Shown: positions 26,170 through 35,308, counted from the stretch's first letter. The stretch: 64,000 nt of DNA from Hymenobacter sp. BT559 (GCF_016427535.1 NZ_JAELXV010000002.1:372001-436000); one strand, 5' to 3'. Numbers and translations: made by a program. Notes: generated from the sequence alone by a model not told the origin.

Positions 26170-26823
26170 GCAGTTGTCTCGCGCAAGCTGCCGCAACTAA
26201 AGCTCGTGTACTAAATAAAATCCGGCCGGCTGCCCACCCTAGGTAGCCGGCCGGGTTGCGTAGGAGTGGCCAAGTCTATAGGCCATCTAGTGGGGATGGG
26301 CGACTATCACAGCCAAAGCTGCTACGGAATAATTATGTACTAGCCAGCTTAGTGATGAAATGATAATAGTTATACTTATTGTGTAAATATGTTTGCCTGC
26401 AGTAATTATTGTATCTGCTGCGTCCAGATATTTCATTGCAACGTGCAAAAATAAGCCTGTTATGAAATCGTTGTTTTATAGTTATTTATATGTATTTTTG
26501 TCGCCCTTTTTAGTGGGTAATAGCTTATGTCTGTCCAAGCTCAACTGACAATTATTTTTTGCTTGCAGTAATTATATAATGATAAAAGTGCAATTTATGT
26601 GGGGCTGCTTTAATGATTTATAGAGTATAGCGTGCCGTGCCTGTTGCCCGCCTTTCTAAGCTTTACACCAGGCCGGCCCGTGGGTGCACAAAGTCGCCAT
26701 ATGCCAAAGGCGGCTACCCAGACCTAGGGCTCTTACCGAGTAAAGTGGTATTGCTCAATCCCTCCCTACTGCCTGAAATACTACCCGATAGCCATGCGGG
26801 TAGCGCTCCCTGTTTGCTTAAAA
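26170..26823. other. Long AT-rich intergenic region with direct repeats
   Basis: After a terminator-like hairpin, the stretch from about 26320 to 26630 drops sharply in GC and has no ORF of note. An 18-bp direct repeat with one mismatch (TTTGC-C/T-TGCAGTAATTAT) occurs at 26392-26409 and 26558-26575, 166 bp apart. It is upstream of the first pseudo-hydrolase gene and probably holds its promoter and regulator sites. Confidence 0.5.
26222..26254. terminator. Hairpin terminator after murF-alr
   Basis: A perfect 10-bp GC-rich stem (26222-26231 with 26245-26254) encloses a 13-nt loop that contains CCTAGG. It is 52 bp past the murF-alr stop. The U-tract is weak. Confidence 0.6.
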
Positions 26824-28221
26824 ATGAAATTGATTAAACTCTACTTCTGCGCCTGCTTAACCCTGATGCTGGCCCTAGGCCAGTCGAGCCGGGCCACCGC
26901 GCGCCCGCTCGACGAGAACCCACTCGATGGCCTATGGAAAGGCCCGCTGCAAATGCCCGGTGGCAAGCTGGAAGTAATTTTTCGCCTGGTAAAGCTCAGC
27001 AGTGGGGAATATTTCGCTACCCTCGACGTGCCCATGCAAAAGGTGAGCCGCCTGAGTGTGACCGTGACTATGCGGGCCGATACTGTGGTGCTGACTTCTA
27101 CCGAGGCCAACGCCACCTACATAGGCCGGCTGGCTAGCAATGGCAGCCAGTTGCAAGGCAGCTGGGTGCAGCCCGGGTTCAAGGTGCCCATGGTGCTGAG
27201 CCATGCGGAGGTGCCAGCCGCTACAGCTATTGTGGCGCCGCGCCTCACACCGCCTTACCGCGAAGAGGAAGTGCGCTTCAGCAACATCGACGCGCGGCTA
27301 CAGCTAGCAGGTACCCTCACAGTGCCCGCCGGGGCGGGGCCCTTTCCCGCCGTAGTACTGCTCAGCGACGCTGGCCCGCACGACCGCAATGGTACAGTGG
27401 GCGACTTCGCGCCCCTGAGCCGCCTGGCCGACTACCTCACTCGGCGCGGCATAGCCGTGCTGCGCTTCGACGACCGGGGCGTGGGCCAGTCAAATGGGGG
27501 CGCTCAGCCCACTATCAGTGAGCTAGTAACCGATGCGCAGGCCGGCCTTAGCTACATGCGCACTCGCTCCGAAATAGACCTGAGCAAGCTCGGCCTGATA
27601 GGCCACGGCGAGGGCGGCAACGTGGCGCTGCTGGCGGCCACAATGCCCCTGCCCCCCTCCTTTGTGGTGGGGCTGGCGCCATATGCCCTGCCGGGCAGCG
27701 TCATTCTGGCGCAGCAGCAAGAAATTGCCCTGCGTAGCCTGCACACCGACCCAGCCCAGATAACGGAGTCGATTAATCGCCAGCAGGAAATGTTCAGGAT
27801 TATCAACCATACCCAGGACAATAATCAGGCGCAGAACGTCTTGGCTAATATGATGCGGCAGAGCAATGCCAACCTCGACCCCGCTGCGGCGCAGGCAAGC
27901 GCAGCCGATATGGTGAGCGCCCGCTACCGTTACTTCTTGTCGTTCAATCCTCTCGAAAACCTGCCGAAAATAGCTTGCCCGGTCTTATTGCTCTATGGCA
28001 CTGCCGACGATATGCTAAATGTGGACACCAACGCCGCGTTGCTCAGCAGGGCACTGCGGAGTAATAAAAGCGTGACTACGCACAAGCTCCTAGGTGTCAA
28101 CCACCTGTTTCAGCCCGACCGCACGCAGTGGCCGCTGCTGAATGGCGAGCCCAAGCCCAATCTCTCGCCCGCTGCCTCTGAAGCCGTACGGGCCTGGGTA
28201 ACCGGGCAAGCTGCGAAGTAA
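26824..28221 (+). CDS. Exported alpha/beta-hydrolase-like protein lacking the nucleophile Ser (paralog 1)
   Basis: The 465-residue exported protein has a signal peptide (MKLIKLYFCACLTLMLALGQ), an N-terminal beta domain (about 35-130, GLWKGPLQMPGG...) and a C-terminal alpha/beta-hydrolase domain. The hydrolase half has VVLLSDAGPHDRNG, LRFDDRGVGQS, the elbow LIGHGEGGNVALL, the acid region YGTADDMLNVD and the His in LGVNHLFQP. In active relatives the elbow is GHSEGG; here residue 262 is Gly (codon 27607-27609), so the usual Ser nucleophile is missing. The paralog at 30457 has the same change. The ATG at 26824 is preferred over an upstream ATG at 26794 because it begins the signal peptide. Confidence 0.88.
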   Translation: MKLIKLYFCACLTLMLALGQSSRATARPLDENPLDGLWKGPLQMPGGKLEVIFRLVKLSSGEYFATLDVPMQKVSRLSVTVTMRADTVVLTSTEANATYIGRLASNGSQLQGSWVQPGFKVPMVLSHAEVPAATAIVAPRLTPPYREEEVRFSNIDARLQLAGTLTVPAGAGPFPAVVLLSDAGPHDRNGTVGDFAPLSRLADYLTRRGIAVLRFDDRGVGQSNGGAQPTISELVTDAQAGLSYMRTRSEIDLSKLGLIGHGEGGNVALLAATMPLPPSFVVGLAPYALPGSVILAQQQEIALRSLHTDPAQITESINRQQEMFRIINHTQDNNQAQNVLANMMRQSNANLDPAAAQASAADMVSARYRYFLSFNPLENLPKIACPVLLLYGTADDMLNVDTNAALLSRALRSNKSVTTHKLLGVNHLFQPDRTQWPLLNGEPKPNLSPAASEAVRAWVTGQAAK

Positions 28222-28470
28222 AAGAAGTAACCTAGGGTGCTAAGGCTACACGAAATGCCGAGCCCTGGCGAAAACCTTTTAGCTGAATAATAGACTAACT
28301 AGCAGATTGATTGCTAACGGGTATAGGTCTTGCGAGTATTAAGCGAAGCTAAAGGATAAGAGCAAGTTAAGTGTATTGAACGTGCCTAGTACCTAGGTGG
28401 CTGTCGCCAACGCAGCGGCGCTTCTGCGCGTAAGGGGAGGCTCATTCTTTCACATTTTACTTGACTTGTA

Positions 28471-29127
28471 ATGAATAAGCTAACTCTCAGCCTACTGGCG
28501 GCGGCTACTCTGAGCCTCGCAAGCTGCGGCGACCTGAAGAAGACGGACGATAAAAACTCGCTCTCCGATGCTACTCCCGACACTGCCGTAGTGGCTCGCA
28601 CAGGCAACACGGCCGCCGATGTGGCTACCAACGCGGCCGATGCCGTGGATAGCGCCGCCAGCAAAGCAGGCTCGGCCATCAGCAATGCCTTTGACCTCAC
28701 TAAGGCCAAGCTTTCGGATGTTAAGTTTCCTGAAGTAAACCTGCCAGGGGTGTCGGTGCGCGGCAACGACGACTACCAGGTGTACGGTGTTGATGAGAAG
28801 GTGCTTTTTGACACTGACAAGGCTACCATCAAGCCTTCGGCCGCTGATGCCCTTAAGCAAATTACGGCCTCCATCACCCAGCGCTACGCAGGCAAAGATG
28901 TGCGTGTACTAGGCTTTGCCGACTCGCGTGGTGACAAAAGCTACAACCGCGACCTGAGCAAGCAGCGCGCCGAGGCCGTGAAGAATTACCTCGTCACGAC
29001 CAATAAGCTTCCTGCTGACCACGTAAGCACCGAGGCATTCGGCGAAGAAGAGCCCGCAGCCAGCAACGCTACCGCCGCCGGCCGCAAAGAAAACCGCCGC
29101 GTCGAAATCGCCGTGAAAGTCCGCTAG
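28471..29127 (+). CDS. OmpA family lipoprotein
   Basis: The 218-residue protein has a lipoprotein signal (MNKLTLSLLAAATLSLASC, with Cys19 as the lipidation site) and an Ala/Asp/Thr-rich linker with NAADAVDSAASKAGSAISNAF. Its C-terminal OmpA/MotB peptidoglycan-binding domain (about 110-218) shows VLFDTDKATIKPSA, GFADSRGDKSYNRDLSKQRA and the closing NRRVEIAV. It probably tethers the outer membrane to the cell wall. The TAG stop forms the outer end of a long inverted repeat. Confidence 0.9.
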   Translation: MNKLTLSLLAAATLSLASCGDLKKTDDKNSLSDATPDTAVVARTGNTAADVATNAADAVDSAASKAGSAISNAFDLTKAKLSDVKFPEVNLPGVSVRGNDDYQVYGVDEKVLFDTDKATIKPSAADALKQITASITQRYAGKDVRVLGFADSRGDKSYNRDLSKQRAEAVKNYLVTTNKLPADHVSTEAFGEEEPAASNATAAGRKENRRVEIAVKVR

Positions 29128-29322
29128 ACCGCAGATTCGAACGGATTTGTCGGATGAAACGGATACGCCTGCCTACGGCAGGCTGACTATTTCTAAGGCT
29201 CAACTAACAAAAAAGGCTGCCCTTTCGGGCAGCCTTTTTTATTTGAAACTAGCAGAGTAGTTAGCCCGCCGCAGGCAGGCGTATCCGTTTCATCCGACAA
29301 ATCCGTTCGAATCTGTGGTCTA
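29125..29322. repeat. 198-bp inverted-repeat unit joining two converging stop codons
   Basis: Arms 29125-29183 and 29264-29322 pair over about 59 bp with four mismatches. Each arm begins with the TAG stop of the gene it borders. An internal rho-independent-type hairpin sits at 29209-29240. The size and nested structure resemble a mobile palindromic repeat more than an ordinary terminator. Confidence 0.75.
29209..29240. terminator. Bidirectional rho-independent terminator
   Basis: A perfect 8-bp GC-rich stem (GGCTGCCC / GGGCAGCC) with loop TTTC is flanked by six A on the left and six T on the right. It can therefore terminate both the OmpA-like gene and the converging gene. Confidence 0.88.
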
Positions 29323-30216
29323 CTTGTACTCGTCTACCTCGGCGCGCATCATGGCGTTGAAGCGGGAGTTGCCGTTGGCTAGCGTTACTAGGTTCCAGCC
29401 GCGGCCGATGGCGTAGCTCCAGGTGCGGCTGTCTTTGAACTCAAACGTGGGGCGCAGAATCTGGCCGTAGGGCGTGTAGTTATCCATGAAGTTGGTGGTG
29501 TAGAATTTATCACCGCTCACAATCCACTCCATAGCCACGTAGAAGCCTTCCTCAGGCGCCGGGATATTGTAGCTCGTCAGGTCGACAGTGAACCACTCGC
29601 CGCCGCGGGCCGCCGACACTATCACGCTCTCGCCGAGCATGTCCGAGTTGGGGGCGTTGTAGTTGCCATCGGCCTTGTAGAGGCGCACCCGGAAAGGCTC
29701 GCGCGGAAAGCCGTTTTCACCGATGTAAAACGCTACCGAGCGAATAAAGCCCAGCTTCTTTGCTTTCTCATTCTTGCACAAAAAGGCATACTGGCTGCCC
29801 GGCATCCCCTGAATCATGCCCGCGCCGGGTGAGTTGTTGTGCGCCCCGAGCATCAGTGGCCGCACTTTGCTAGCTTCCACCACAATGTTGGCCAGCTGAA
29901 TGGGCTGCTTCGGAATTTGCAGGATAACTTCTTCCATGTTGGTGCCGCGCTTCACAAATAGGGCAGTGCGCTTATAGCCTAGGGCCATCACAACAATAGA
30001 GTCTTCCGTCACCTTTGTGGGCATGGCCATCTGGAAATAGCCATATTCGTTGGTAAGGGCGCCGGTTTGCTCTTCGCGCAGGTTAATCGAGGCGAAGGGA
30101 ATGGGGCTCTGGGTTTCCGCATCGACCACACGGCCCGTAATGCGGCCTTCCTGGGCGCGGCTAATAAATGGCGATAGCCCGATAACGGATATAATGAATA
30201 GTAGTCGCTTTATCAT
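29320..30216 (-). CDS. Exported carboxypeptidase-regulatory-like domain protein (paralog 1)
   Basis: The 298-residue exported protein has a signal peptide (MIKRLLFIISVIGLSPFISRAQ) and a carboxypeptidase-regulatory-like domain (RITGRVVDAETQSPIPFASINLREEQTGALTNE region, about 25-110, with VVMALGYKRT). A second beta-sandwich of about 160 residues (RSVAFYIGENGFPREPFRVRLYKADGNYN..., VAMEWIVSGDKF, YTPYGQI) has no named function. The gene at 39275-40186 encodes a close paralog with the same two-domain layout. Both have exact TAnnTTTG -7 elements upstream. A surface-exposed adhesin or sensor role is speculation. Confidence 0.8.
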   Translation of the reverse strand: MIKRLLFIISVIGLSPFISRAQEGRITGRVVDAETQSPIPFASINLREEQTGALTNEYGYFQMAMPTKVTEDSIVVMALGYKRTALFVKRGTNMEEVILQIPKQPIQLANIVVEASKVRPLMLGAHNNSPGAGMIQGMPGSQYAFLCKNEKAKKLGFIRSVAFYIGENGFPREPFRVRLYKADGNYNAPNSDMLGESVIVSAARGGEWFTVDLTSYNIPAPEEGFYVAMEWIVSGDKFYTTNFMDNYTPYGQILRPTFEFKDSRTWSYAIGRGWNLVTLANGNSRFNAMMRAEVDEYK

Positions 30217-30248
30217 ATTGGTAAAAGCTAAAAAAAAGGCTCAGTCCA

Positions 30249-30256
30249 CAAATTTA
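30249..30256 (-). promoter_or_regulatory. -7 promoter element TAAATTTG (minus strand)
   Basis: On the minus strand this is an exact TAnnTTTG match 33 bp upstream of the ATG at 30216. The following leader of about 25 nt is A/T-rich. Confidence 0.5.
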
Positions 30257-30456
30257 GCATCATGTTTTGTGAAGTTCCACGACTTCGAATAAAAATAACC
30301 TCAAAGTGTCCGTTAGGGTAAGATTATTTATTTTTTCAATAAGAATAATCATAAATACGTATCGAAAAATGACTGAAAAAATCAGTTTCATCCGATAATA
30401 TGCAAATTTGGAGTACCTTTCGGAAAGACTTGACAGTGGTTGATTTTCTATGCTAA

Positions 30457-31929
30457 GTGAAAAATAGTTATCTGATTGCCTTGCTGCTGTGGTGGGGCGC
30501 TATAGTACCTAAAACACGGGCGCAGGGCCCAATTCCTGAGGCCGGTGCTGGTTTGCCGCCGACAACCGCTCTGGCTCCCAAAGCGGACGTATCGCTGGAA
30601 GGCCTATGGCAGGGTAAGCTTTTATTGCCAGGAGGCTCCCTAGGCTTGACGGTGAGCGCAGTAGCCCTGACGGGCGGCCAGTATTTTGCGGCGCTCGATG
30701 TACCCATGCAGAAGCTGCATCGGGTGCCGGCCGAGCTGCAGCTGGTGCCTGGTACCGATTCGGTGCGGCTGCTGCTGCCGCAGCTAGGCAGCCGCCTGTT
30801 GGCCCGCCTCGATTCGGGAAACCTACTGCTGCGCGGCACCTGGACGCAGCCTGGCTTGCGCACTACGCTGGTGCTGCGCCACGCCCCACTGCCCGCTGCG
30901 GCAAGCACCGTCACAGCGCTGAGCCGGCCCTACCGCGAAGAAAAAGTAATATTTTCAAATTTTACGGCGCGGCTGCGGCTCGCTGGTTCGCTCACGGTGC
31001 CGGCGGGCACGGGGCCTTTCCCCGCGGTGGTGCTGCTGTCGGACCTAGGGGCGCAGGACCGCGATGGCCGCCCCGCTGACCAATCGGAGCCAACCACGGC
31101 TAACTATCCCCTGCTAAGCTTGCTGGCCGACTATCTTACTCGCCACGGGTTAGCAGTGCTGCGCCTCGATGACCGGGGCATGGGCCTGTCGGAAGGCAAT
31201 ACGGCTACCACTACCACCACGCAACGCGTGAGTGATGCCCAAGCGGCGCTTAATTACCTGCGTACGCGGCCCGAGGTAGACCTGCTGCACCTAGGGCTAG
31301 TGGGGCACGGCGAAGGCGCCAATGTGGCGCTGCTGGCCGCCGCCCAGCCTTTGCCCCCAGCCTTTGTGGTGAGTCTGGCAGGCTATGGGCAGCCTGGGCT
31401 GGCCACGCTGCTAACGCAGCAGGCCGCGGCCTTGCGCGCCCTCAAGCTGACGCCCAGCGAGCTCGATATTCGCCTGCGCCGCCAGGCTACCCTGGCCGAG
31501 CTAGTGCGCTACTCAACCAACCTAGGCCAGACGCAAGCCATGGTAGCCAACCTGCTGCGCCAGGATGAGCCAAGCCTATTGCCCGAGATGGCACAGCTAC
31601 GCGCCGCCGCGCAGCTAATGCCTTGGTACCGGGCCTTCCTCACGTTTGACCCCTTGGCCGGGCTGCAAGCCGTGCAGGCACCCGTGCTGCTGCTAAGCGG
31701 CCTAGCCGACGAGCAAGCGCCCCCGGCCGACCACCAACTGGCGCTGGAGAAGGAGTTGCGCGCCAATGGCAACCGTACTGTCAGCAGCCAACGGCTGGCG
31801 GGCGTCAACCATTTGCTGCAGCCTCCGCCCACCCAATGGGTGGTGCTCGACGGCGAGCCGCGGCCCATTGTGGCGCCTGCCGTGCTCGAAACGATGCGGT
31901 TGTGGCTGGTGGCGCAGGCGCGCAAATGA
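30457..31929 (+). CDS. Exported alpha/beta-hydrolase-like protein lacking the nucleophile Ser (paralog 2)
   Basis: The 490-residue paralog of the 26824 gene keeps the same order: signal peptide, N-terminal beta domain (GLWQGKLLLPGGSLGL, YFAALDVPMQKLHRVPAE), then the hydrolase domain with VVLLSDLGAQDRDG and LRLDDRGMGLSEG. The elbow reads LVGHGEGANVALL, again with Gly (codon 31309-31311) where active members have Ser. Acid and His regions (LSGLADEQAP, LAGVNHLLQP) persist. The start is a GTG at 30457 just before MKNSYLIALLLWWG-like hydrophobic residues. The pair suggests a conserved non-classical or binding role. Confidence 0.85.
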   Translation: MKNSYLIALLLWWGAIVPKTRAQGPIPEAGAGLPPTTALAPKADVSLEGLWQGKLLLPGGSLGLTVSAVALTGGQYFAALDVPMQKLHRVPAELQLVPGTDSVRLLLPQLGSRLLARLDSGNLLLRGTWTQPGLRTTLVLRHAPLPAAASTVTALSRPYREEKVIFSNFTARLRLAGSLTVPAGTGPFPAVVLLSDLGAQDRDGRPADQSEPTTANYPLLSLLADYLTRHGLAVLRLDDRGMGLSEGNTATTTTTQRVSDAQAALNYLRTRPEVDLLHLGLVGHGEGANVALLAAAQPLPPAFVVSLAGYGQPGLATLLTQQAAALRALKLTPSELDIRLRRQATLAELVRYSTNLGQTQAMVANLLRQDEPSLLPEMAQLRAAAQLMPWYRAFLTFDPLAGLQAVQAPVLLLSGLADEQAPPADHQLALEKELRANGNRTVSSQRLAGVNHLLQPPPTQWVVLDGEPRPIVAPAVLETMRLWLVAQARK

Positions 31930-32072
31930 GAGGTCCTAGGGGGTGCCCAACAACTTTGCTGGGCAGCTAGCTGGAAGAATGGCGCGGCAACACGTTCTTC
32001 GCCCCGCCGATAGGGGCCGGGCGGGGCCTCGCCTAGCGGTTGCGCCTTGTTCTTCACTCATATCCTAGCGAA

Positions 32073-33467
32073 ATGTCCGCGCTCTACAACTTCGACTTGC
32101 TGGTGGCTGGCCCACTGTGCATGCTGATAGTGCTGGCCCTGCGGCGGTTTTTTAACTTGGCCGAGCGGCTGCCGCGCTGGAACCAGGCGCTGTCGTGGGT
32201 GTGGGTGCCCGCCGTGCTCGGCTTTGGCATAACGGCGGCGTTTCGCTACCGCAGTACCCTGCTCGACGATGCCTACATGCTGTGGGTGTACGCCGTGGTG
32301 GTACTAACGCTGCTGCTGCTGTGGAACTACCGCCCGGCCCGGCTAGCGCTGCTGGCCTTGGCGCCCCTGCTGCTGCACCGGCTCGTCAGGTTTGGGCTAG
32401 ACCTAGGCAATTTGCGCCTGCTGGCGCCCTATGCCAGCCTTTTTAAGGGATGGGGCAATTTTGCCAACCTATGGCTCATCGGCTTGGTGCTAGTGGCTCG
32501 CTCTCAAAAGCGCCTTCTGGCCAAAGAGCAGCAGCAGCGCCAGCAAGAAGAGCAAGCTCACCAGCTCATTGCAACCCAGAATGCAGAGCTAGAGCGCCTA
32601 GTAGCCGAGCGCTCAGCCACCCTCACGCAGCAGGCGGCCAGCTTGCAGCAGGCGCTGGAAGAGCTGCAGCTGACGCAAAACCAGCTGATTCAGGCCGAGA
32701 AGATGGCTAGCCTGGGCGAGCTCACGGCCGGCATCGCCCACGAGATTCAGAACCCGCTCAACTTTGTCAACAACTTCGCTGAAGTATCGGCCGAGCTACT
32801 CGAAGAGTTGGCTGAGGAGCAAGCCAAGCCCTCGCCCGACACCGAGCTGGAGCTGGAACTGCTGGGCGACCTAACGCAAAACCTACAAAAGATAACGCAG
32901 CACGGGCAGCGAGCGGCGAGCATCGTGCGGGGCATGCTCGAGCACTCGCGCGCCAGCACCGGCGAGCGCAGCCTCACCGACCTCAACGCCCTCTGCGACG
33001 AGTACCTGCGCCTGGCCTACCACGGCCTGCGGGCCAAGGACAAGGCCTTCAACGCCACCCTGCACACCGACCTGGCGCCGGTGCTGCCCCTGGTCGAGGC
33101 CGTGAGCCAGGACCTGGGGCGGGTGCTGCTCAACCTGCTGACCAACGCCTTCTACGCCGTGCGCCAGCGCCAGCAGCAGGGCGGTGAGCCGGGCTACGCG
33201 CCCACCGTGCAGGTGCGCACCCGGCGGGTGGGCGACGAGGTGGAGGTGCAGGTGCAGGACAACGGCACGGGCATCGCGGAGGCGGTGCGCCAGAAGATAT
33301 TCCAGCCGTTCTTCACCACCAAGCCCACGGGCGAGGGCACGGGCCTGGGCCTCTCACTGGCCCACGACATCATTGTCCAAGGACATGGCGGTGACCTCAC
33401 CGTAGCAAGCCAGGAGGGACGGGGCACCACGTTTACGGTGCGCCTGCCCATCTACAGCCCAGAGTAG
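32073..33467 (+). CDS. Membrane sensor histidine kinase (tandem copy 1)
   Basis: The 464-residue kinase has five hydrophobic segments in the first 145 residues and a Gln/Glu-rich coiled coil (KEQQQRQQEEQAHQLIATQNAELERLVAERSA, given here only as a region, about 155-210). The dimerisation/phospho-acceptor motif is MASLGELTAGIAHEIQNPLNF with the acceptor His. The HATPase domain has NLLTNAFYAV, VQDNGTGIAE, FFTTKPTGEGTGLGLSLAHD. All ATP-binding boxes are intact. I use the ATG at 32073; a TTG at 32040 would add 11 residues. The kinase core is nearly identical at DNA level to copy 2. It likely signals to the receiver proteins downstream. Confidence 0.92.
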   Translation: MSALYNFDLLVAGPLCMLIVLALRRFFNLAERLPRWNQALSWVWVPAVLGFGITAAFRYRSTLLDDAYMLWVYAVVVLTLLLLWNYRPARLALLALAPLLLHRLVRFGLDLGNLRLLAPYASLFKGWGNFANLWLIGLVLVARSQKRLLAKEQQQRQQEEQAHQLIATQNAELERLVAERSATLTQQAASLQQALEELQLTQNQLIQAEKMASLGELTAGIAHEIQNPLNFVNNFAEVSAELLEELAEEQAKPSPDTELELELLGDLTQNLQKITQHGQRAASIVRGMLEHSRASTGERSLTDLNALCDEYLRLAYHGLRAKDKAFNATLHTDLAPVLPLVEAVSQDLGRVLLNLLTNAFYAVRQRQQQGGEPGYAPTVQVRTRRVGDEVEVQVQDNGTGIAEAVRQKIFQPFFTTKPTGEGTGLGLSLAHDIIVQGHGGDLTVASQEGRGTTFTVRLPIYSPE

Positions 33468-33499
33468 ACGACGGAACAACAAATTGCTATAGCTGAAAA

Positions 33500-34885
33500 A
33501 TGGAAGACGATGGCATTTTGCTCGGTACCCCGGTAGCTATCCTGGCCCTCTGGATGGTGCGGCGGTTTTTAGGCACGGCCACGCGGCTGCCGGCACTCGA
33601 CCGGCGCTTAGCTAAGCTCTGGATTCCGGGAGCGGTAGTCTGGGTAGGCTACTTGCTGCTCGGCGAGAAGCTGCACCTCGATGGCGACCTGATAGACGAT
33701 ATATTTATTCTGTTCGTAATCGCGCAGTTCCTGCAAGTGGTGTGGCGGCTGCGCGACTACCCACCCGCTCGCACGCTGGGGCTGGCCTTGGTGCCGTATG
33801 CAGCCGTGCTCTTGCTGGCAGTGGGGTGGCGCCAACTGGCCCCTAGGTCGTTCAAAGAGTACAACGACGGTATCGACATGGTCGGTACCTGCGTGTTTTT
33901 CTGGATGGTGGGTCTATTTTGGACTGCCCGTGGCCAGAAAAAGCGGCTGGCCATCGAGCTGGAGCGCCGGGCCGCAGAAGAGAAGGCGCAGCAGCGCATT
34001 GTGGCCCGCAACACCGAGCTCGAGCAGCTGGTGCAGGTGCGCACGGCTGCTCTGCAGCAGCAGGCAGCTAGCTTGCAGCAGGCACTGGAAGAGCTGCAGC
34101 TGACGCAAAACCAGCTGATTCAGGCCGAGAAGATGGCTAGCCTGGGCGAGCTCACGGCTGGCATCGCCCACGAGATTCAGAACCCGCTCAACTTCGTCAA
34201 CAACTTCGCTGAGGTCAGCACCGAGCTGGCCCAGGAGTTGGCTGAAGAGCGGAAGCGCCCCGCCCGTGACCCGCTGCTCGAAGCTGAGCTACTGGGCGAT
34301 TTAAAGCAGAACATGCTCAAAATAGTGCAGCACGGGCAGCGAGCGGCGAGCATCGTGCGGGGCATGCTCGAGCACTCGCGCGCCAGCACCGGCGAGCGCA
34401 GCCTCACCGACCTCAACGCCCTCTGCGACGAGTACCTGCGCCTGGCCTACCACGGCCTGCGGGCCAAGGACAAGGCCTTCAACGCCACCCTGCACACCGA
34501 CTTGGCGCCGGTGCTGCCCCTGGTCGAGGCCGTGAGCCAGGACCTGGGGCGGGTGCTGCTCAACCTGCTGACCAACGCCTTCTACGCCGTGCGCCAGCGC
34601 CAGCAGCAGGGCGGTGAGCCGGGCTACGCGCCCACCGTGCAGGTGCGCACCCGGCGGGTGGGCGACGAGGTGGAGGTGCAGGTGCAGGACAATGGCACGG
34701 GCATCGCGGAGGCGGTGCGCCAGAAGATATTCCAGCCGTTCTTCACCACCAAGCCCACGGGCGAGGGCACGGGCCTGGGCCTCTCACTGGCCCACGACAT
34801 CATTGTCCAAGGACATGGCGGCACGCTCGAAGTAGCTTCGCAGCCCGGTCAAGGAACTACGTTTACCCTGCGCTTGCCTTACTAG
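33500..34885 (+). CDS. Membrane sensor histidine kinase (tandem copy 2)
   Basis: The 461-residue kinase follows copy 1 by 32 bp and has the same plan: five hydrophobic N-terminal segments (ILLGTPVAILALWMVRRFLG first), a Glu/Arg-rich coiled coil, the phospho-acceptor motif with His in GIAHEIQNPL, and a full HATPase domain. The membrane part is diverged from copy 1. By contrast, 34326-34821 matches 32896-33391 with only two differences that I noticed. The pattern suggests gene conversion or recent partial duplication, with sensor parts specialised for different signals feeding a common output. Confidence 0.92.
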   Translation: MEDDGILLGTPVAILALWMVRRFLGTATRLPALDRRLAKLWIPGAVVWVGYLLLGEKLHLDGDLIDDIFILFVIAQFLQVVWRLRDYPPARTLGLALVPYAAVLLLAVGWRQLAPRSFKEYNDGIDMVGTCVFFWMVGLFWTARGQKKRLAIELERRAAEEKAQQRIVARNTELEQLVQVRTAALQQQAASLQQALEELQLTQNQLIQAEKMASLGELTAGIAHEIQNPLNFVNNFAEVSTELAQELAEERKRPARDPLLEAELLGDLKQNMLKIVQHGQRAASIVRGMLEHSRASTGERSLTDLNALCDEYLRLAYHGLRAKDKAFNATLHTDLAPVLPLVEAVSQDLGRVLLNLLTNAFYAVRQRQQQGGEPGYAPTVQVRTRRVGDEVEVQVQDNGTGIAEAVRQKIFQPFFTTKPTGEGTGLGLSLAHDIIVQGHGGTLEVASQPGQGTTFTLRLPY

Positions 34886-34921
34886 TGGCACCTAGGGCCC
34901 GGTACTATTCTTATCTTTACT

Positions 34922-35308
34922 ATGATGAAAATCCTGGTTGTTGACGACGAGCCTGATGTGCGGACGCTGTTCGAGCAGCGGTTTCGCCGCGAAATCCGCA
35001 GTGGGGCGCTGGCCTTTTCCTTCGCCTACTCGGGCGAGGAGGCCCTAGGGTATCTGCACGAGCACCATTCCGAAGTAGTGCTCATCCTCTCCGACATCAA
35101 CATGCCGGGTATGAGCGGCCTAGAACTGCTGCGCCGCGTGCGCACCGAGCCCGCCCCGCCGCCGCCGCCCCGCGTGATGATGATAACCGCCTATGGCGAT
35201 GAGACGAGCCGCACCCAGGCCCTGGCCCTCGGCGCCGACGACTTCCTGACCAAGCCCGTCGACTTCGCCGCCCTCAAAGAAAAGCTACTTGCTCTGCCTT
35301 CCGCATGA
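34922..35308 (+). CDS. Single-domain response regulator
   Basis: The 128-residue stand-alone receiver domain contains the acidic pocket VVDDEPD, the phospho-acceptor Asp58 in LSDINMPGMSG, the Thr in MITAYGDE and the conserved Lys in FLTKPVDF. No output domain is attached, so it acts through phosphotransfer or protein contacts. Its FRREIRSGALAFSFAYSGEEAL stretch closely parallels the receiver of the next gene, suggesting duplication. A TATCTTTA element (one mismatch to TAnnTTTG) ends 2 bp before the ATG. The end overlaps the following ATG by 4 bp. Confidence 0.92.
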   Translation: MMKILVVDDEPDVRTLFEQRFRREIRSGALAFSFAYSGEEALGYLHEHHSEVVLILSDINMPGMSGLELLRRVRTEPAPPPPPRVMMITAYGDETSRTQALALGADDFLTKPVDFAALKEKLLALPSA

